NCBI GenBank assembly: GCA_004794655.1
Contig: SMMW01000645.1
Location: 773,460 to 837,459 of the forward strand
DNA from: Marisa cornuarietis
Taxonomy: Eukaryota > Mollusca > Gastropoda > Architaenioglossa > Ampullariidae
DNA: 64,000 nucleotides
Reading direction: 5' to 3'
Shown here: positions 59,707 to 64,000 of the stretch, in pieces
How the letters are laid out: each line of letters begins with the position of its first letter
Position numbering within the stretch: position 1 is the first letter of the stretch
Notes under the pieces: generated by a model
The model's database searches: none
Told to the model about the DNA's origin: nothing
What the model saw: only the letters and a program-made list of their open reading frames with translations
Position numbers and translations under genes: made by a program

Positions 59707-61170
59707 GCATATGTACATGTATATCAGAATTGTCAGACAGTTATACTGTGGATTTTACCATGGGTGTGGGTGGATAGTCTTTATATTCCTACAGTCACAA
59801 AATCTGCAACCTCACCATGATGACATCAAAGACACAGATGAGATTTTTTTTATAAATTATGTTGCCCTTACCCACTGCAGCAGCAGCAATCATCTTCTTT
59901 AGTGCCTCAGTGTTGACACATGCACCAAAAAAGGTCACCAAATACTCTGCCAAGGTCAAGGTCATGATGGCTAGGGAGGAGGTTCTCCCCACGAGAACAG
60001 AGATCCACATGAACTCGAAGGCGACCATGTTGCCCAGAGCTGCCTTCAGGTAGGCGTAGTCTCCGCCAGATTTCTGGATCAAGGTGCCCAGCTCCACGTA
60101 GCACAGTCCTCCTGCACACCAGGGGTCACAGACTTTACTACATGTAGACTGTACCCAGTACACGCTTCCAGTTTGGAGATTTTTTAGGTACCCTAGATAA
60201 ATATGTAGGTCACATGTGACCTAAAAAAGTAAGAAGCTGGTGACCAGCAAAATGTTTCTGCCGTGCAGATGATACAGAAAAACCAGAACGCTGGTCCCTG
60301 TTTATACTTTTAGTTCTCAAATGCATCTGGCATCACAAAGAAGCGAAACGTTTTTATCTGATATTTTGTGTTTTAAAGAATTCCCCAAATGATGAAGCAG
60401 TTTAGTCTGTTAGTAGCAGCAGTCTAAGCAGTCGATGTAACTATAGCTGTGGGTGACAACAACGACCTCCTGGAGACGGTCCCCATTCGGCTGCATCCAA
60501 GCAAGACCGAAATAAAATTGTTTGGGCTATATTTATACACACTTTGGCTAAACGACATAGGAAGTGACTCACCAAGGAGGCCAACGATTCCAGCACCAAC
60601 CCATACAACAAGGCTGAGCGCCACGGACCTCGTTCTCTGCAGCACGCCCTTGGGTGACACGAAAATTCCGGAACCTGAGTCACGAAATTTCTTTACATTT
60701 ATCAGTTAATAAAGGTGATATTATCAGATATATAACTAACAGATGCTGACCTCCTCTCCCTTTAGACTATGATAGTTCTTATAAAACTTTTCATGCTGAG
60801 AAAGGTGATGTCATCAGCTTCACAGCAAACAGATGCTGATGTTCTAGTTCCCTCATATTTTTAAAACTCATTTTATTGTAGGAACGATAATCTATGATAT
60901 ATGATTGATTTGCATTGTTTATATGTACCAACAGATTTAGTAAGCGATTTTAACACAATTTGTGGCTTTGTAAAATCTGATATTATATATATATATAGTT
61001 TACGTACCAACAATGGTACCGATGATAATTGCTATGCCGCTGCTGAATCCTAGCTCTCTTTTCATTTCAAAAGTCTTCATTTCAATAGTTTCGCCTGACA
61101 GTTTCTGTTCACTTTCTGCATCTTTATCAACTTCGTTCGAAGCGGTTGGATTGGATATTGGCATGTCCAT
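53241..61170 (-). CDS. SLC7-type amino-acid transporter, distal copy (intact)
   Basis: Coding exons in order: 61170-61008, 60674-60573, 60111-59872, 59484-59359, 58979-58880, 58074-58030, 57775-57652, 56825-56722, 56187-56091, 55759-55610, 53702-53534, 53305-53241. They total 1485 bases (494 residues plus stop), the usual size for a 12-TM SLC7 light chain. All junctions are GT-AG and in phase. Motifs: [47 protein letters not shown] with the Cys expected to disulphide-bond an SLC3A heavy chain, [35 protein letters not shown], and the end [13 protein letters not shown]. The family exchanges neutral or cationic amino acids or cystine at the plasma membrane; the substrate cannot be assigned. Exon 10-11 intron holds an L1-like fragment and a MITE. 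Start is the first ATG after the shared acceptor. Confidence 0.92.
53735..54720 (-). mobile_element. L1/Tx1-like LINE fragment inside the distal SLC7 gene
   Basis: On the minus strand: [37 protein letters not shown], a zinc-binding RT tail [16 protein letters not shown] and [15 protein letters not shown], then [14 protein letters not shown]. Several frameshifts. It is the same part of ORF2 as the element at 17553-19552 (ETIEH-x-F-x2-C), so the same broad clade. It is in the intron between exons 10 and 11, in the same orientation as the gene. Confidence 0.75.
54731..55157. mobile_element. TA-flanked MITE with CC(C/G)TGTTTCCCCGAAAA termini
   Basis: Starts CCCTGTTTCCCCGAAAATA after TA and ends TTTTTCGGGGAAACACGG before TA. 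The 16-17-bp inverted ends and TA duplication suggest a Tc1/mariner-type origin. It has no coding capacity. Similar ends are widespread in animal genomes, to my recollection. Confidence 0.7.
58356..58414. repeat. (CA)n microsatellite
   Basis: About 28 CA units, in an intron of the distal SLC7 gene. Confidence 0.95.
59627..59705. repeat. (TG)n microsatellite
   Basis: About 39 uninterrupted TG units, in the intron between exons 3 and 4 of the distal SLC7 gene. Long purine-pyrimidine alternation, potentially Z-forming and length-variable. Confidence 0.97.
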
Positions 61171-61488
61171 ATCTTCAAACAAACAATGCAGAACACTTTA
61201 GGAAATAAAACTGTTCAATTTAGATGTGGAGAAAAGGTAATTTTAAATTTAAACAATGTCATATTGTACGAAATCTATAATACTGAGGGAGAAAAAAAAA
61301 ACCCAGACATTTAAGAGTTTAAAATTCTGCATGCTTGTGATCGTGTGCTGTTCTTCTGCGCGTTGGGCGAGCAGATGCCATGGAATGTTTGAAGAGGTTT
61401 TTTGTGATTGTTGTTTTGTGAGTTAGTTGAAGTTGTGTGATATTGTCATGTAGTATGTGTTGGTGGCTCGTCCCGAGGGACAGTACCA

Positions 61489-61490
<2 letters not shown>

Positions 61491-61564
<74 letters not shown>
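61491..61564. repeat. (ATG)n microsatellite
   Basis: About 24 uninterrupted ATG/ATC triplets, read on the minus strand as a spurious poly-His frame. Confidence 0.97.
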
Positions 61565-62164
61565 TCCATTTGTAACGCGCAGGTATCCATTCAGAAGAAT
61601 GTTCATTGCGCAGCAAAAAAAAATAAATAAAAAAAATATAAAAAGAAAGAGAGGCAGCGTTTGTGTTTGAAGGTTGGATCGTTCGTCCCCAGAGACAACA
61701 CTGACCGAGTTTTGTGTTTGTTTGTCCCCGAGTGGAAGCGTTTATGGTTTGGTTTATTTTTGTGTGTGGAAGATATTTTTTTAAATTCCTGGATCTTTAG
61801 TCCCCAGGGACAGTTAGAATTTAGTGTCTGCAGTGAGTCGTCAGTTTCCCAGTGATTGGAATTAAGAACATCATCAAGAGTATACAGTGATAAAAGTGAC
61901 TCTGTGCCGGACTTTATCCTTTAAGTACTTTATTATATAATATTTGTTAATTAGAGTGATTATTTAATTAGGAACTTTTGGGATTATATTAAGAAATTAG
62001 TTCTGCTATAGTAATTATTTTATGATGTTTAAAGTCTTTTAACAGATTTTGTTCAGGCAATTAATTGTATACAGGCCTGCAAAAGAGGCAGAGTTGTTTA
62101 TATGAGGAAAAAGAACGCGCAAATGTCCAGGCGTTTAGGTGAACGCGAGTGGCTGTGACACCAT

Positions 62165-62605
62165 CAGACTTCTATTTCAGTTGATGAAAGACCGATCTGA
62201 AACCTACACTTTGCAGACAACAAAGATCTGTTAGCAGGTGCTAACAAAGTAGTGCAAGACCTCACCAACAGCCTGACAGACAGCATATGGAATGGAGACC
62301 AGCACTAAAAAGAGCAAAGTTATGATCGATTGGCAACGGCAAAGCAGAGACCTACATGAACGGGCTACAGCTCGAAGAAGAAGCTTCAAGTACTTGTCTT
62401 CAAGGCACCTTGGAGGGTAGTCGACCCCGCGGTGGCCAGAGGAAGAACTGGCTTACAAACTTCAAAGACTGCACTGGTTGTCCTGTACAGGACCTGCTCA
62501 CTATTGCCAAAAATAGGGGGAAAGCGGCGGACCTTGTCAGCTGCCGCGTCTATCCATGTACCGGTACATAGTGCTGGTCAAGGGACAACTGACTGACTGA
62601 CCTTA
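62165..62605 (+). mobile_element. RTE-like LINE remnant
   Basis: Collinear with 33080-33940 of the larger RTE-like element but with a deletion of about 400 bp: FADNKDLLAGANKVVQDLTN, a YGMETST-K-SKVMI stretch, then QGTLEGSRPRGGQRKNWLTN and LLTIAKNR. It ends in the same ACTGACTG tail. The catalytic FADD box is changed to FADN. Confidence 0.88.
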
Positions 62606-62889
62606 TTATCGTAATTCACTTAATATAAATTGCTATGAAAACAATCTTCTACATTTACTGAATTTCAAGCTCCGCCTGTGGTTGCATTAGCAGGGCCAGA
62701 CCAAATCCTTTCGCGGAACTTTTAAGACCCGGGGGCTGGACGTTCCCCATCCTTGCTCTAGAATATCACTTTTAAATTTATACCAACTATCAGTAATTAA
62801 AAGATCCAACAGACTTGTATTTTGAGAAAAAAAATGGATTGTGTAGACTTTCTTTATGAAACTGACTCAAACGAGTCTGTACTTGATAA

Positions 62890-63000
62890 GAACTACTGGG
62901 ACAATAAGGGGAGCTTCCGTCTTGTCGTCACTGAATTTCAGTTTGCTGCTGGTCATCCATGAATTCAGTGCTACAGCATTCAATCTTCTTTCGATAGTCT
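62890..63000 (-). mobile_element. CR1/L2-like reverse transcriptase scrap
   Basis: On the minus strand, ALNSWMTSSKLKFSDDKTEA matches DVKGWMVKNKLKLNDDKTEA of the element at 7319-8765. Nothing else of the element is left. Confidence 0.65.
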
Positions 63001-64000
63001 TGTCAACATCCAAGTTACGGTAGGAGACATTTCGCTGTATGCTATCAGCAAATGACTGGACTGGAAACGCCATGATTGTTGATAAGGGAACAGAAGAGTC
63101 TGGTTGTCACAAACCTGCTGTTTTAAAATATTTTTTTTTATTTATCCCGAAAGGGGACAGTGAACGGAGCTGGAAGGGGGGAGGTGTGAGCGGAAAAAAT
63201 AATGTGTTTATCGGTGTGAGGTCTGAGTGGGTGAGTCAGTGCCGTGCCGTGATGGCCGGCCGGCCGGTTAATTAACTTGTGTTGACAAGTTGTTTTGATG
63301 TTTGTTGTGATGAAAGGAGAGAGTGTTGGGGGTTTCTTTTTTTCCATTGTTTTATGGTGATAGTCTTTCGTTGAGAGCAAGGGAGGAAGAGCAGTTCCTC
63401 CTTATTAAAATGTGTCCTGAGAGGACAGAGTAGTTAGTTTCCTCGGTGTTCTCCAGGTGTCTGGAGGGACAAAGTAATAGTCCTGATCAGACTGTTGCTG
63501 TGGGGGGGGGAGTCTGGAGCAGACTTGGAGGGGAAGCCTTGAATGGCTGTTTGTTCGTAAGTCCTCGACAGACTTGCGGTGTTTAAGCCTTGACTGGCTG
63601 TGTTTTGTGAACAAGTCCTGACGGATTGTTCAGTGTCTGTCATATCTAACCTGTTGAGGTTTTTTTCTTCTTCTTTGTTTTCTTCGTTTGTTCTTCTTTT
63701 GACAGGGGTTTCGGATGTATCTTCCTGATCCATCTACGGTTTTATTGGATTACCACTGACTACTGGGAAAACAGCGGTACCTGCAGAAGTTAGCAGATTA
63801 TTATACGTGGTGACTTTGGATTATTATACGTGGTGACTTTGTGTTATTTACGAGTGGTGACATCGATATAAAGAGCAGTGGATATTATAAGACAATGAAC
63901 GAAACTGTGTTGGGACTGTGAAATTAGTCATTGAGAGCTGCTTTGTATGCATATGTTTTTTATTTTATTTTATTTTCTCTTCAAATTATATTTGCTTCTT

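Larger units (their letters stand above)
52890..62880. repeat. SLC7 tandem duplication, distal unit
   Basis: Partner of 38800-46200. Longer because of insertions: L1-like and MITE sequences between exons 10 and 11, and RTE remnant plus simple repeats upstream. Confidence 0.85.
61171..64000. other. Upstream flank of the distal SLC7 gene and right edge
   Basis: Besides the repeats listed, 63050-64000 is TG-rich with no recognised gene. 63434-63733 has a minus-strand frame rich in Glu, Thr and Ser made partly of imperfect repeats (AAGTCCT, CTTGACTGGCTG) and is probably not coding. A 25-bp direct repeat (TTATTATACGTGGTGACTTTG) is at 63797-63842. Confidence 0.5.

Noticed and set aside
59576..59902. 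Frames with long Cys-Val runs
   Set aside because: Translation of the (TG)n microsatellite in an SLC7 intron.
61319..61606. Poly-histidine frame on the minus strand
   Set aside because: Translation of the (ATG)n microsatellite.
63434..63733. 99-codon minus-strand frame rich in Glu and Thr
   Set aside because: Low complexity, built partly from short direct repeats, no recognised domain, no exon signals.

Overview
This is a window of animal nuclear DNA. It is AT-rich and intron-rich, with GT-AG introns that keep reading phase, many decayed retroelements, MITEs and microsatellites. The gene content and the mix of LINE, SINE and Harbinger elements suggest an invertebrate, most likely a lophotrochozoan such as a gastropod mollusc. 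That placement is an inference; nothing in the sequence names the species. There is no operon structure, CRISPR array, rRNA or convincing tRNA gene.

Three gene families are supported. (1) ZNFX1, an NFX1-type zinc-finger SF1 RNA helicase linked in other animals to antiviral sensing and small-RNA pathways, lies on the minus strand at about 10978-25310 in some 15 coding exons with consistent phases. The 5' coding exon of a second ZNFX1 copy, also minus strand, runs off the left edge (1-515). (2) A mitochondrial bL36-type ribosomal protein (MRPL36) lies on the plus strand at 37134-37667. (3) Two tandem SLC7-type amino-acid transporter genes lie on the minus strand at 39404-45845 and 53241-61170, each reconstructed as 12 coding exons with matching boundaries.

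The layout is dominated by duplication. Block A (1-2475 with 24812-26915) holds the ZNFX1 5' exon and upstream flank. Block B (4150-5380 with 35265-37560) holds the flank of MRPL36 and a small remnant of its coding sequence. Both blocks keep the same order and orientation, so they look like parts of one old tandem duplication of a ZNFX1-MRPL36 unit, later split by insertions: a Ty3/gypsy remnant in one copy, and Harbinger, Tigger-like, telomere-like and RTE sequences in the other. The SLC7 genes form a separate tandem duplication. The distal SLC7 copy is intact (494 codons plus stop). The proximal copy has a 1-base deletion in exon 4 and a 12-bp micro-inversion at the end of exon 10, so it may be decaying.

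Mobile DNA fills much of the rest: a CR1/L2-like LINE (7319-8765), an L1-like LINE with a clear target-site duplication inside a ZNFX1 intron (17553-19552), a nearly intact RTE-like element (31130-33945), further LINE fragments, a tRNA-like SINE, and four families of inverted-repeat elements. The points most worth a second look are the ZNFX1 duplication, the apparent absence of the usual C-terminal RZ-type zinc finger, the C-terminal extension of the bL36m protein, and the micro-inversion and frameshift in the proximal SLC7 copy.
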